Positions 45,501 to 58,929 of a stretch of 64,000 bases of DNA are shown here, piece by piece. Location: NCBI GenBank assembly GCA_013396755.1, contig VWZF01004882.1, positions 1 through 64,000 on the forward strand, written 5' to 3'. Origin of the DNA: Sclerurus mexicanus. Lineage: Eukaryota; Chordata; Aves; Passeriformes; Furnariidae. Both the position numbers and the translations under genes were made by a program. A model generated the notes under the pieces. It had not been told where the DNA came from. It was given only the letters and a program-made list of their open reading frames with translations, and did no database searches. How positions within the stretch are numbered: position 1 is the first letter of the stretch; each line of letters begins with the position of its first letter.

Positions 45501-48500
45501 ATATATGATGTGATTTGGTGTGTCCAGCAGTCATTAAACTAAAACAAACAGAAAACCTTCTAGAAATGAAATATGCAGACCTTAAAGGAAGAACCAAAAT
45601 ACAAATGCCTTCATGCTTGTATTTGTAAATGATTAAGCTCATGAATAAAAGACTAATATCTATATATTTAATTGAATGAAAAATGATGTCATATTATGAC
45701 AAGCTATTCCTTGTGGGACATTACAGAATAGCCTCAGTTTTTTCAGTACTTAGAAATTTTGGTTAAGCAAAAGAGCATTAAAAAAACAAAAATCAATCTT
45801 TAGAATATAGTTGAGTGATAACAACTGGTGATACATATATAAACATGTATATATCAATTTGCACAGGATGAAACTGAATGAAGGAGCAAAGTGATGCACA
45901 CCCTGAATTGCTGCAAAATACCTTCAGTGAAACTATGATGTCAGAATATGTGAGGCTTTCACTACATATCATTTATGTGCAAAGGGACATCAGACTAGAC
46001 CTAAGTCCTCCCTCTTCTGTTTCTGTGAATGGACAGTGACACATACACAAAAACATGCACAGCAAGAATCTCAAATACAGACAGTCTAAATGAGAAAACT
46101 TTTAACAAAATCACTTAATTTCAAGCCTTTTTATGAGCCTGGATAGAAACACACTGGAGCAAAATTAATGTGAGTTACACTAGAGCTGACATAGAGACTT
46201 ACACATCTACCTTTTAGAGAAGGGGAGAAACATCCTGCTTTTTCATTGCACCACTTTAAAAAAGATCATAATTACAAAAATGCCCAAACTCTGTATCAAG
46301 TACAAAATTGTCAGCACTCAACACTTGGTTTGGGATGCTTTCTGAAAAGCAGGAGGTCTCCACAGACTTGCAGAAATCTGTATTTGGGTCGGGCTGCTAA
46401 ATGAAGGAAACACCTATTTAACCACGTCAGGGCTACACACGCGTGTCTGTATCTGTACACGTGACATGTTGGTAACCCCCACATGTGGGCTGCAGCCCCT
46501 GGGTACCACAGCAGCCACGTGCAGCCACTGCTAATCACCCAGCTACAGCTTTCACCAAGCTAGCCCTAGCCTAAATTCCTACCAAAAAAGTGATGTTTCT
46601 GAGGAAAGGTGAGAGAAAAATTACCCGAAGCAAGGCAAGTGCAGCTGGAGCTGACGGAGGGAGTTGTATGCTGCTCAGTAAAGTCATTCTAGATTACACT
46701 ACTGATGAGTCTCCTCCATTTGGGGGATTACTGTACCTACGAATGACAGTTTAACAATACATTTTACATATTTTTTACTACTAAATAAATTCTTCCAGTG
46801 CCTACTGATTTATTTGCCTACATGTTTTCAATGAATTTTCAAACATAAAAAGATGTAGCTTGTCTTTGCTGTGTACTACCTCAGTTGGATGGTCCGTTGG
46901 CTGTGGTACCATAAGCTGGTTGTGATGCTGAAGTACGGTCTTCAAATAATCCAAAACAGTCTGGCAGGGCACTGCATGAAACAAATTGCAATTATTGTAT
47001 ATTAGCTCTATAGCATGAAAGAGAACAATATTAAATCAAGCAGTGTTCTTCAGGATCTGTTCTGTACATCTGTGAGATCTATTTCAAATAGGAAATGCTT
47101 CTCCTTTTGATTTGTGTGGACATTTCATTTAATAAACGTACAACAGATGTTTTATTTCCTCTTTGAGATCTCTGACATTGCTTTTATTTTCTGCCCACTA
47201 ATTTTCAAAGGGTTCTTTCCTAGTTTGAAATTATAATTATTACAAATTTAAATTAGGTCAGCAGTAATGATAATAAGAAAAAAGATCTGTAAATACTGTA
47301 AAAAGCCCACACTATACAATGGAGAAAACATTTCTTGGACCTAAATAATGCATTGATTAACATGTAAATATGCTCAAATGTTTTTGAAACTAAATCCCAA
47401 TTAACTATACTGAAGAGATTCAATGATTCATGTACTTTAATTTCTATTCCCTCCCTCCTCCCAAATTTGTTATGAAACTAGGTATTAGGCAAATTGCTTT
47501 ATTTCTCTTTTTCTCGTCCTTCCCGCTTACCATTCCCATCACTCTCATCCATTACAGTAGTGGTACCAACATCCTATTCCCTTCTGTTGAGGTGATAGGT
47601 TAATTAGGGATAATTCAATTATGGGTCTCTCTTAAGCAGATGCTGCCACATCCCTGATTAACTCTGGAGTATTTTTGATATACAGCTCTTTTCTCCTGAG
47701 CCTGAAACACTATAGGAGAATTACACAGATACTAATCCAACATTACAACTGACTTGTGCAAGACTAAATAAGCACAGTTTTTAAGGTATCTTATCACTCT
47801 CACAATTAGTATGGGTTGTTTTTGTAAAATATTCAGACTTAATCACAGTTTCAGCTAAAGAGACAGAGGAAATATTTGTGGAGTTTTTATTATTATTATT
47901 TCTTGGCAGTCAGCCTTTACACCTGGAAAAACATGGTGTTTTGGGTTTTGTCTTAAGCTGGCAATCTGAAAGCTAGCACTGAAATAGCTGAGAATGTCTC
48001 AAAGTAGGATTTACAGGTATTTTGCACTCTTTCCTCAGCATTCACACTGTACAGCAACTATGCCCCTGTCTAGGCAGCCAGTGTGCAGAACAACTTTATT
48101 CTGTGCAAAACAGACTCTTTACGGGGGGTGAGCGGTGTTATATCCAGCAGCCTGCATACAGAAGCCATGCAAAGCGCCTGATATGCCAAATAAATTCCTA
48201 TATTATTGCACCCTACACTGACTTCTCTGTAAGGTGACCCATCAGTGTATTTACTCCTGTTGATGATTTTTCACACATGAAGTCATTTCACTGCAGGTCT
48301 ATCCAAAGATGTTTACCAGTGTTCTTCCAAAGGGATGGGGCACAAGCGAGATGACAGGAAATTATTTAACCTGTTGTGTCCTCAGCAGATGAAGCACAGC
48401 TCTACTTTAACTGTATGCTGCAGATAAAATGCCTTCTCATTACCAGTGTGAAACACAAAAGTACTAAAAGCTGGACAAAGCTTATAAAAACCTCTATCTT

Positions 48501-51500
48501 CATAAAACCAGTAGTGTTTTGAATCACAAAATTGTGTGATTTCATTATCATTGTAGTGGCTGGAAGATGCTGAGCATTTTTGACTTGCAAAGCCATCGCA
48601 CAGCACAGTTTGCTCTTGGTACAAATAAACGCGGTCTTTCAAACACCAGGTGCTACTTGTGAATCCAGACTTCTTGGGCTGTCGTATTAACTGAAGCCTA
48701 AAAGAAGGCACAAAGAGGGCAGCACGAGGCAGAGACTCGAAGCTTTGGTTTTGCTGCCGTGTCTCTCTTATGGCTCTGCAAATATTCTCTTTGCCAAGAA
48801 CTGTTTCCTCCAAACCTCAGCAAACGTAACTTTGTAAGAACCCGGGATTTCCAGCTGTGAAGAAGAATAATCATTTAAACCTACTAGCTTATTTATTTTA
48901 TCTTTGATGTGGTCTCTAGAGTTAACAAGATCATAATCCCAAGAGCTGATATTCTTACGCACATATCCACTTATCACTGACATCACTAACAAGGATCTGC
49001 ACCTACTGTAACCAAGGGGAAAGACACCAATGTCGAAATAACACTGCATTGTTGTGATTTAGTAGAAAGCCTGTGGGGAGGCAATAATTTTCCTGCCTAT
49101 TAGGGAAGAAGTTTCCACAGCCTTTACTTTCTGGAAGTGCCAGTGTCTCAAAAAGAACACTGGAAGTGGCAAAGTAATCTGGTCTGCAGCAAGTGAAAGG
49201 GCAAGGTCTTTGCAGGAGCTGAAGGGTGAGGAGGAGGGACTACAGGTGACTTGGCATGCTGGGGAAGACTAACATGCTAAGCAGGACACATGTAAGAGGT
49301 GGCAGGTATTTGATTCATTGATCCAAGTTTTAAGACTTTTTTGTTATTCTAGGCATCTGTAGGTTGTAACAAGTGCTTATTTGCCATAGCTTGTCCCAGC
49401 CTTCTCTGCAGAGGATCCTAATTTCTAATAATTACTTGAACAGTGGGTGTGGTGGCCACCAACTGTGCCAATGACAAAAGCCAGGCTGTGATATTTCAGC
49501 CTGAGCTGTCACACAGCACATCAACTCCCTAGACTAAATTGCTCTTGCACTAGACAACATCAGCAGGTAAACACAGTGCAACTCTTGCCATCATCTCCCA
49601 GCGATGCAGTTTCTGCCCTTAGCTCACTGTTACAGGATGTGCTATTTCACACTCAGGAGCATAAACCTTATTTCAAGTCTGCATTTTGTTTTCCTTCAAC
49701 TGGATTTTGTAAAAATTTTGGAAAAGAAATGGAAAATTGTCACTTGTTACAAGCTTATAGTTAGTGGTGAAGTCATTTACCCATCTTCTCTTTGTTAAGC
49801 TCAACACTGACCTTCCCAAGGTGCTGGGCTCCTGCTAAAAGCAGAATCCTGACACCAACTTATATGTCTGTACAGCTGAAGGCCGTGGTGGTCCTTTTGG
49901 CCATGCTATGCATCAATACTCAGGCAGAAAGTCACTGTGTTGTCCAAAAGCCTTTCTCAGTGTATATTTCCCAGGGGCTGAAACCAAGCAGAGTGATGTC
50001 CTCTGTGCCTCAATACACGGTAATCAGCACTGTGATCAGCCAAGTCTGTCACCTCTCATCTTCCTCACTCATTGCTACCTCTGCACCACTTGCAAGCTGT
50101 GAGCAATGACTGTGTGCTTTCTTTCATGGATTAAAGTCTTAAAAGCATGGGCTGTGAACAGTTTCACAAAAAATCCCTCCAGAAATTCAATTGCATCATG
50201 ACAATTTCCCGAATACAAATGTATTTGTATTTTTAAATCACTTCTTGTAATATGATGTTATGTAACACCCTGAATATCTGCAATACCCTCATCAAACAAA
50301 CTTTTCATCTCATCAAAACCATAATTTGGCAAGATGTTGCCTGGTAGTAATGTCATTATTCCCTTTTAGTACTCTATTAATTGAAGCTGGCATCAGCTGT
50401 GCAATTAGTTTGTCTGGGCTCAGTATCAGGCCAACGAACCCACAATCACAAAGGACATCTCACTTGTTCTTTAAAAAAAAGTAAAATCAGACAGTATTTG
50501 CATCTTTTTGTCTTCTGGAACATCCCAAATACTCCAAAACATATTGTTTTAGTTCCTGAAGGGAGTTATCCAAACCTCACGATTTTGAAAACGTCACACT
50601 GTGGTAACACTGCCTACTGCTTTTGGTAGTAAGTTGATGTGCACTTAAGGGATGAGAAGCCGGTGTGCCCAAGCAGCTACTGCTCCCTGCAGTCCATGCT
50701 GCAGCTCTCCTGGCAATGATCACCTCTCACTCTGTTCTTGAACCACTCTGTCTTATAACCTGGGCTGGAATCAGCATCTCTTTAGTTTTCTAAAAGGCTG
50801 GCAATTTTGGCTGACTAACAAGCTCTTCAGCTGTCCCAACACTGGGAGGGAGTTGGGACAGACAGCTGAGGCTGCAGTTCCACATCAAGCTGCTGCTGAA
50901 TGCGTCCTAACTTCCAGAGTTACAATGGCAATGGAAGATCTTTCTACCTGATCACCATCACCATTATATTGGTGTGACTGCATCATTTTACTCTTCACAA
51001 GTACCAGAACAGAAATACTCAATGAGCAGTTCCATATTATTGATAAAACCTATTTCCACCTGATAATGGTCCAATACTGTTGTTAGGATGTCAACATTTT
51101 TCCTTAATATTTGCCAAGAAAAGAAAGCCTTCTCGAGACAGTGCTTCAGGTTTAATTGTAATTATTCATTTGCTGCTGATCATAACTTCTGCTTTTTACT
51201 CATCACTGTCAACTTCTCCTCTAACTGTTATATTTCTAACTGTTCCTTCACTTCCCCTCTAAGCTTGTTGTTTTTATACAGAGCATGAAACTTTTCCTTC
51301 TAGATAGTCTTTTGGGGCCTTCAACACCACACTTCCAATGTTCCCCAATTATCACCTGCTCTATTTTTTTTTTTTAAACCTGTAGCTCTAATAATTATTT
51401 CCAACTTTTTACGAAGTGCCAAGAACATCTCTATTATCAATTTAGGCTGGGTTTTTGCTCATTATAAATGTTACTGTGCCACAATCACTTGCACTGGTAT

Positions 51501-54500
51501 CTGTCAAAATGAGGGCTCTCATTTATCGTCCCCAAAATGTGGCCTCCAAGTGTAAAACACTCCAGGGCTGTTTATACTGCCAAAGCACAGTGCTGTGAAG
51601 AGATACTCAGGCTTGCTGTAAACAAGGCACATCTCCAAGGTAAATAAAGTGTATCTCCAACCTCTCCTGCAGCACCAGACAGCCCTAGTGAGAAGGGATG
51701 GCTCACCCCCAGCTTGGCAGTGTGTCTGCCTGTGGTGGCCTCAGCCCCATAAACACAGTACGAAATCTGGTTTTTCTGTTCATTAATGAGATTTTGTGCT
51801 CTGCAGCTGACATGGGCTAGTATTCCTCCTGGTGTTTTGCAGAAGATGAATCCCTTAACGCTCAAGACAATTTACCTCTGACTCGCCAGCGAGGAGGAGA
51901 ATTGTGAAGGGTGTACATCTACATCCACCCTGCTCAGGCCAGCAGCTGTTAGTTAAGACTGGCTCAGCATTGCAATGTGTCCTCCTTCACTTGACCTTGA
52001 GCGACGCTTCTCTCTGAGTTCATTGCAGGGCATTTCTAAATTGAAGCTCGACTGTCAAAAAGATGTAACAAATGATAGGGAACGTGCTGACGAACCACAT
52101 GGCTGTGTGAATTTCTTATAACATTAATGGAGATGCCTTCTCTGCCTGAGATTTGGACAAGCGTGCATGGCTTGGATTATTTTAGCTCATACAGTCATTT
52201 ATTTCAATAGTCAGCTGAAAGCCAGCGAAAGCTGGATGGTTCATGAAGGCAAGTTTTTGAGCCGGAAAAACAGCAAGGGGCAAGGAGAGATGAGGGTTAG
52301 GATCTGTGGAGGAACTGATCTCAGTGCTCAAGACCCTACAAATTTGGATGTTTGCGACTGAATAGTAAAATAAAAGCAGCAATCATTTGTAGTGAGAGCA
52401 TCCAGTAGAAATCAAAAGAATCAGCACTACGTAGAAAAGTGTTAAAGATTTCCTAAACTGTCCTACATGACTTCCAAAAACAGGGAAGGGAGAAAAAATT
52501 CTAGCAAATAACCCATTACTTTTAAAACCCCTCAGTTGCGTATTCGACATGGAGTGGAAAACCACTTCATTTCTATTAATCTGCATCTGAAAAGCCATTG
52601 GACTTTCTTTCGCAATATATTTCTTCCAGAAGCAAGAATGTTTCCCTCCCATATGCTTCTGGGATGTACACCTCTGCCTGAACAACAGACAAAAAGAGAT
52701 AGAGTAAGGCAGCTGTGCATCTCTAAGTGATGCTGCCACATGCTCCTGTAGCTTTTATTTTTGTCTGTGCTCCCTCATTTTCCTTCACTCATTAGAAGGT
52801 ACCTCTTGTGCTCCCTTTCAGCTGTGAAGTCTTCCCTGCTGAAGGGCCATCATCTGTAAAACCCTCTAGTACACATTTCTATTGCTGATAACAAAAAGGG
52901 AAACCAAGAAGTCCCCCGAGTGGGGACAGCAGTTTGTGTCACTAAAATGTCAAACGTTGACCTGCAAACGGCAAACCAAAGTTGATATCAGGGAGCTCAT
53001 CCTTTGTCAGGTTGAACTGCAGCTCCCCACAAAAATTCCATCAGCTCCTGCTCCCCAAGCTAGGCTAAGGCACCTGGCCTCCCAAATTCTCGTGGTTCTG
53101 TACCAAGAAGGTTGGAGAAAACGTATAAATAAAGCCCTGGTGTGTTGCAGTTACATGTTTCAGTGCTTGTTTTCAGGCTGATTTAGCAAAGTAAGCTGGC
53201 TTTCCCAAGCAGTAAAGCAAAACCGTGCTGCAAATTCAAAGAGGGTCTCATGCCAAACACTGAGTGACCGTGCTCAAAACTCTCTCTTCTCACAGTAACT
53301 TCACACTTTGAAGATGAACAGCAGAACGAGGCCACAGATCAGACCAAAACATCCAGAACATCAAGGGAAACCGAAGAAGTGGTTAAATGTGAACATCAAG
53401 AAAAAAGACCAAAAAAAAGGGACATGATAAAGTGTTCATCATAACCCTTGATGGCTGCTTTATCTACACTGTGGCTGTAGTAGGCTCTTTGGAAACGTGA
53501 TGCTCTGAAAGTATAAAGGAGACAGGATTTGTAGGGAAACGTAATATCTTTTATTAGATCATCCAATAGTCGGGAAAAAGAGTCAAGCCTTGGGCACACA
53601 AAACCTCCTGGAAAACTTGCCTGACTTTTTCAATTACGTTGATATTAACTCTACCTTGCAAATCCCGCTTTCCTTTGGCTACTTCCAGCCACAGGAATGC
53701 CATCTCTATAGGTGACCAGCTCGCTGCATTTGAGCGGGTTTTTTACCCCCATCCTTCTGCTGTTTGCTGGAGTATGTTTTGCTGCTGGGCTAATGAGGTA
53801 AGAATAATCACTGTATTTATCAAACACTGCTTCATCTTACCTATTTATACCTTTTCACTACTTTCAGACTGATTTGTCCAAAACCATGCAGCAAAGCTGG
53901 GAGCATCAGGACGCAAACCCTCACTCATGATTTTGGGCCTTTGCTTTAACCACCTGGAAATATTTTCTCACTTTTAGGTCAAAAACTGTGAGAAAACCAT
54001 GCTGACAATAATGAAGAACTGCTTAATATTCTCATATATTAGCTGGTCTAAATCCAGGTCTTACCTGCAGTTCCACATATAGGTCTTTAATATCACTATT
54101 GGGAATGTATCACAGCCCCAGTAATTTCTATACAGGGGCAAGAGATTAGGAGACGCTTTACTCCTCATATAGCTGGATTAATATGCACTGTTCTTGATGG
54201 TCTCAAAACCTTCCAGAGCCAATGATAAGTTGGCCAAACTCCTTCCAGAAATTATCTAATCATTAATTATTTTTCGAAACAAGACAACATACTGAATGAG
54301 ATTGTATCTCTTCAGTTGAACTGAAAACTGAAAATGTTTTTCCCTAAAAAGAAAATATTTGGGAAACTGAACAAGTTGCCAGAAGTCACACTGCTCCAAG
54401 ACCCAGGCACTGAAATACAAATTTTTCTTCATTTACCCCATAGCTGGAATAATTAAGATTTCACACAAATGTAAGTATTGTTTCTGTCAAATCAAATGGG

Positions 54501-57500
54501 TATTTTTTGAGGAAAAAAAACTTCCACCCATCCAAAAACCAAAATATATGCAATATTTTACCCATGTAATCGTTTTTCTCCAGTGGTGTTCTGCCAAAGA
54601 GTGATGCTACGCTGTAGACAAAAAAATCGTACAGAACTGGAAAGCTTCTACAGCAACAGGGCAGAGTCCTGAAAACTGAAAAATCTTATTTTCTGTCTCC
54701 AAAAGCTACAGGAGAATATGTCTTCTGTAATATTTGTTAAAAAAAAGAAAAAAAGCCATTGACTTTACATCTGCTGAGGAAACACTCTTCTTCTCAGTAT
54801 CGCTTTGTGAGCCTTGCTTTGCAGAACTAAAGGCAGAAATGTACAGTGGTAACTATTTTTAGACCTCAAACTCTCATGGATTTTAAAAGAGCTTTTGCAT
54901 ATGGAAAGTAAAAAAAAAAGAAATGCAAAGTATTTCGGGAAAAGGATAAAATGATTCATATTATACAGCAGAAGGGAGGAGTTGGTGCTTTTATATTCTG
55001 TTCAGAGGGTTGCTAGTGGGAGCCTCAGAGACTGTGGGGACAGCACGATGCACACTGCCACTGTCCCACAGGGTCCCCTGCCAGCCTCATCAAGTAGCTC
55101 TGGCCCAGTTCCCCCAAAGATGAGAAAGAAAATCATTATGTAAAAAAAAATGCTGCTCTTTCAGTGGCTTGATGGGGACAGTATGGCAGCCTTCATGCTC
55201 ATCTAGCTGCTTTCACAATTGCTTCTCCAGTGCAGTCACTGCCTTCCCTGGCCCATCAGCTGCCCAGCACGAGGTGGATGAATACACAGAGAAGAAAGCT
55301 TGTGCTCTGACATAACTTTGATAGATGTGGCTGACAACACCGAAACACTCTGCAGAGAGCTTTCTAGCTCCCTCCTGAGGCATGCAACATCTTGACAGGC
55401 AAAGAAAAAAGGGCTCAGAGAATGAGCATTGCTTCTGTTTGCATAGAGAGTTGGGCATTTCAAGTAACAAAAATTTCTGCCAGCTTCTTTGGTAGTAGAA
55501 GCTCACTGGAACAAAATCAGTACTAGAGACAAAAATAATTAGACATTGCCTTTAGTTGATTTTTTATTAACTTTCCTCAGTGATGGCTGGGGGACTGCCT
55601 GAGGAACTCAAACCTCTGTCCTACCATGGAGCAAAATCTGAGACAGCTTCTGTGGCTCTTACTGCTTCTCCAAACACACACATCACTTCAGATCTATATG
55701 TCACCCAGACAGTAGCAGATGCATCTGATGATGACTTTTTGTTGGGAGATGAAGTCCTATGTCCTTGCACACTTTATGTTTGTCTGCTTTCTTTGAAACA
55801 CTATTAACAAGGGGTTTCATTACTCCTGGGAGTGTAAAATGACTGTGATTATGCACGTTTATTGCATTTAAAGGGAGATGAAGGGTAGCTATGATGACCT
55901 AGGTAAATACTGGCTGCTTAACCCAGCATTAATTCTAGCAAAATACTGGCAACCACAACCAGATTCAATTGACTAAGAACTAAAGAATATGAATATAATT
56001 AATGCCAGTCAAAATGGTCTTATGGAAAGTACATCTTATCAGACTAACCTGACTGTCATTCTTTGATGAGATTACAGATTCACTTGAAAAACTTGGGTTG
56101 AACAAAGTAACACACCTAGACTCCTGAAGGACATTTACCTTAAAACCATAAGTTAGCTGATTGCAAAAGTACCAACACACAGTATAAGTAGACTAGAACA
56201 TACATAAATTAGGAACCTGCTACTGATATATCAAGTATTTTTCATTGCAGGAATCATCATTAATAGATGTGTTTCTAGAAAGGGACTAACAACACCCTCA
56301 ATACCATTCAACATTTCTAACCAGAACATACAGTTAATTTAAAAAGAATTAAAAACATTTGTGTGATACAGAACTCGACGAATCAGCAAACAGTGGGCAA
56401 GCAGGGCAGCCAGAGCAAACTGGAACACTTAGTACATGAACACAGCCACATACACAGCACACACGTCTAGGGAGAAATGTGCACAGAATGAGAAGCTCAG
56501 CTGTGCAAGCGACAGTCAAGTGACCAGGGCAACCACGGGCAGGAGCAAAGAGACTATTCACTGTCGATCAGGCAGATAGGACTGTATTGAATGCATTTCC
56601 AGTGCCCAAATTTTAAAGAAATGAGCAAAAGGGGAGAAAAGAACTGCAAAGAAGTATTCAACTCATCTGAGAAGTTTCCAACGGCTCTGCTTTGTTTATT
56701 TAAAATGGAAATTAAGTCAGCTTTCAGTCTGTAAGTATCTTCAATCAGAAGAAGTACCAAGACTTACAGAGCACTTCATTTAGTGAAGCAAAGTATAAAA
56801 GTCAATGGCTAGAAGCTGATTTCAGCTAGTCAGACAGAGAATAAGAAACATTTTTTCACTGGTGTAATTAAGCACTGTAACCAAGTGTCAGGGTACAAGG
56901 CAGAACTGCTGCTCACCAGTCTTCAACTCCGGACTGGAGGCCGCCTGAGATACTACTTGAGCCAAATGTAATCTATGCTTTAGTCAAAATCAAAACCATT
57001 ACTGCTTTCAGTACAGGTGACTGAATGAAAGCTGTAGGTCAGATTACAGACCTTAAATGATCATTTTTGGTCTTATACACCTGAAACCAGGACACAATAG
57101 GACTTGAAGTGCACACAATTCCCTTTTTGTCATGCAGTGTTTTCAGATCACTACTGAAACCAGTGAGAGTGCATGAGTTATGGTAACTCCAGATTTTGGG
57201 AGGGCTGAGGAAATTACTCTAAATATTAAGTTTTCTTTGCACTGAACAATGCTTCTTATGGGATTTGCTGGTATCCCTATGGACCAATGCACAAAAGAAA
57301 AACACAATGCAATATAAATAATGCATAACACATCACTGATAGCCGGGGAGAAGAATTATGAAGACTGTCACTTGCTTTTTGCTCAGATTTTTCAACTGCC
57401 CTTACATATTGGGGTAGTAGTTGGTTATTGCCTTCTTCCTTTCTGCACAGTTAGCAGCTTTGAAGTATTTTCTGTCTTGTAGCCCATACTATATTATACA

Positions 57501-58929
57501 TGCTCCTCTGCCATTTAGAGATTAGTTCAATTAATTTTGCATGGATCTACCCTAAGCACCTCAAACCCAGGTAGCAAAGATGCAGTTCCCTACTGTTTAT
57601 ATATGTCAGAAACATGTTGTATGCTTTTCTTTGCCAAATTCCAATTTGCTTCTACTATTTACAATTTGAGGTGTATTTTTGCCTGTGCTGAAAGTTTAGA
57701 AGATACAGGCCCAAGATACTTCGTTCTTATCCAATACCACTCTTCAAGTATCTTGATGCGCCTTAACAGTGAGAAGTCCTAGGTTTAAAGGGCAAGAGAA
57801 GCTTTTCACACAGGGGGTTTATTTTAGATTGGGTGTTTCTGTCTTCTTCCTCTCTCCCAGTGACTTCTAGGTATGGTTGAACTGGAGAAGTTGTTAAGCT
57901 AACCACAATTTAAGATATACCGTTCAAGATAAAATCCAAATTTACTTCCCATAAAAATATGGATGTAACTTGGAATAGCTTCCTTAAGCAACCAAAAAAA
58001 GGAGGCCCAAAAGGGAATTAGTCTTATAAGCTGCAATGTTATTTAAAGACCAAGACAGGTAATGAGTTATAAAAGCATTTGTTTGAAATAATGCTGACAA
58101 ACCACCTGATATGTGGAATTTGGGATAACAAGTACGTCCCTGCCTGAACACAGCTCACTAGTCTAGGACTCAAGATTCATAGGCATGAGTACCAGCAGAC
58201 AATTTTCCACTGGGCATATACAAAGCAATTTTGGGTGGAGACAAATTCTAGCATTTGATTACTATGACTGCAACCTTAAAAGTTCCTAGAACTTGAAACA
58301 AACTATCACTCAAACCATTTTTATCACTGTCTGACAATATTATATGGCAAGAGATTATTTACCTGGAATACTCTCCAACTTTCTACGAAGTTCCTCATTT
58401 TCTTGTTGCAATGAAATTACCTCCTGCTCTAACTCTTGACACCGAGGGCAGTAACCTTCTTCCTCTTCTTCCTCTTCCTCCTCTGGAAGTGTAGAAGATG
58501 ATGGATGACCATGAGATTCTGATGTTGCTGGAGATGTCCATCCACCTAAAGTGTGTACTGGAGAGGTTGAGAGTGGATCCACATCTGCCAAATGGCTAAA
58601 ATCATTCATTGATGAGGTGTTCTGAGAAGGGAAGCTCCCAGAAAGCAAATAGTTCTGAAGGGAATCAGTAAAAACTCTCAGAAAGGCTGAGGTTTGTTGT
58701 TTCTTTTGCATATACTGCATTTCTATGTCTAAAATGTCTGATGTCTGACTATGGACCATTTTCCCAAGCTGACATTGCTCTTGTCTTTCATTATAATTTG
58801 GGTTTTCCTGCTTTATACAAGAAATCATGGACTGAGAGTGATTGTTGTCCAGTAGTTTTCCGCCACAATTTAAGAGACTTAGAACGCGGCTGCATTGTTG
58901 GGCAAAGGCATCCAGAATCATTCGACTCT
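39339..58929 (-). CDS. BEND4: BEND4 (BEN domain-containing protein 4), four coding exons, 5' partial
   Basis: Nuclear protein with a coiled coil and one BEN domain, a fold known in other proteins to bind DNA and recruit repressors; the specific role of BEND4 is poorly known. Exons in transcript order are 58929-58363, 46971-46880, 42977-42737 and 39556-39339, all GT-AG with matching phases, giving 372 codons. Human BEND4 is 534 residues, so the Pro/Ser/Ala-rich first exon (about 162 residues) should lie right of the window. Visible order: a conserved region from MILDAFAQQC, a poly-Glu run and CPRC, a coiled coil (QELEQEVISLQQENEELRRK), a linker (PCQTVLDYLKTVLQHHNQ), then the BEN domain from about [20 protein letters not shown] to the C-terminus DGSGD. 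Gene order with SLC30A9 matches human. No lesion was seen. Confidence 0.96.
39557..42736 (-). other. BEND4: BEND4 last coding intron
   Basis: 3.2 kb with GTACTG donor and CTGCAG acceptor on the minus strand. It contains the 30-bp palindrome listed separately. No exon or interspersed repeat was recognised. Confidence 0.8.
42556..42585. repeat. Perfect 30-bp palindrome of ATAC/GTAT units
   Basis: The left half (ATAC repeated, 42556-42570) is the exact reverse complement of the right half (42571-42585), with no spacer. Read linearly it is a tetranucleotide repeat that switches from ATAC to GTAT. It can form a hairpin or cruciform and lies in a BEND4 intron. Confidence 0.95.
42737..42977 (-). 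CDS. BEND4: BEND4 exon with first half of BEN domain
   Basis: 241 nt between TTTTTCAG and GTACTG, phase 0 in and phase 1 out. It encodes [40 protein letters not shown] and PERRPLDPVKVTCLR, essentially identical to human. A basic GKRKR run lies in the middle. Reading on past the donor gives nonsense. Confidence 0.97.
42978..46879 (-). other. BEND4: BEND4 intron
   Basis: 3.9 kb with GTAGTA donor and TTTCAG acceptor on the minus strand. Several small overlapping open frames around 44.2-44.9 kb have no recognised product. Nothing else could be supported. Confidence 0.75.
46880..46971 (-). CDS. BEND4: BEND4 small exon (PCQTVLDYLK linker)
   Basis: 92 nt between TTCATGCAG and GTAGTA. It enters in phase 1 with a split Val codon and leaves in phase 0. 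It encodes PCQTVLDYLKTVLQHHNQLM and then VPQPTDHPTE, close to human with changes near the end (human LLIPQPADQPTE). Confidence 0.95.
53500..53640. repeat. Probable ancient amniote interspersed repeat
   Basis: Contains GTAATATCTTTTATTAGATC followed by ATCCAATAGTCGGGAAAAAG and AGTCAAGCC. This wording recurs, as I remember it, in many reptile, bird and mammal loci (ATATCTTTTATTAGACCAAC-type repeats). The family name and boundaries are unknown to me, so this rests on recall of a motif. Confidence 0.4.
55881..56322 (+). mobile_element. Old LINE (CR1/L3 clade) reverse-transcriptase fragment, heavily decayed
   Basis: Antisense within a BEND4 intron. Runs such as TGGCTGCTTAACCCAGCATT, ATAATTAATGCCAGTCAAAA, TCAGACTAACCTGA, TTTGATGAGATTACA and GGAATCATCATTAATAGATG match, in order, an old CR1-like LINE common in turtle and crocodile genomes. 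Translation shows traces such as SYQTNL, with stops and frame breaks. It is clearly older and more diverged than the two CR1 pieces in SLC30A9. No coding capacity remains. Confidence 0.75.
58363..58929 (-). CDS. BEND4: BEND4 second exon (conserved region, poly-Glu, coiled coil)
   Basis: 567 nt between TTTGTTGCAG and GTAAAT. It starts with two bases of a split codon (Glu in human), then SRMILDAFAQQCSRVLSLLN and CGGKLLD. Further on come QQTSAFLRVFTDSLQNYLLS, DPLSTSPVHTLGGWTSPATS, a run of nine Glu, GYCPRCQ (CxxC) and a heptad-rich coiled coil ending ESIP. It leaves in phase 1 and joins the 92-nt exon across a Val codon. The middle part (around KQENPNYNERQ) is less conserved. Confidence 0.97.

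Larger units (their letters stand above)
46972..58362 (-). other. BEND4: Large BEND4 intron (11.4 kb)
   Basis: Donor GTAAAT and acceptor TGCAG on the minus strand. It holds an old LINE fragment at 55.9-56.3 kb and a probable ancient repeat near 53.5 kb. Other open frames (for example 48382-48813 minus) lack recognisable similarity. Regulatory elements are plausible in an intron of this kind but none can be named from sequence alone. Confidence 0.75.

Noticed and set aside
48382..49049. Two overlapping minus-strand frames (143 and 93 codons) as a frameshifted pseudogene
   Set aside because: Lengths are within chance for this amount of AT-rich DNA, and I recognise no domain or family across either frame.
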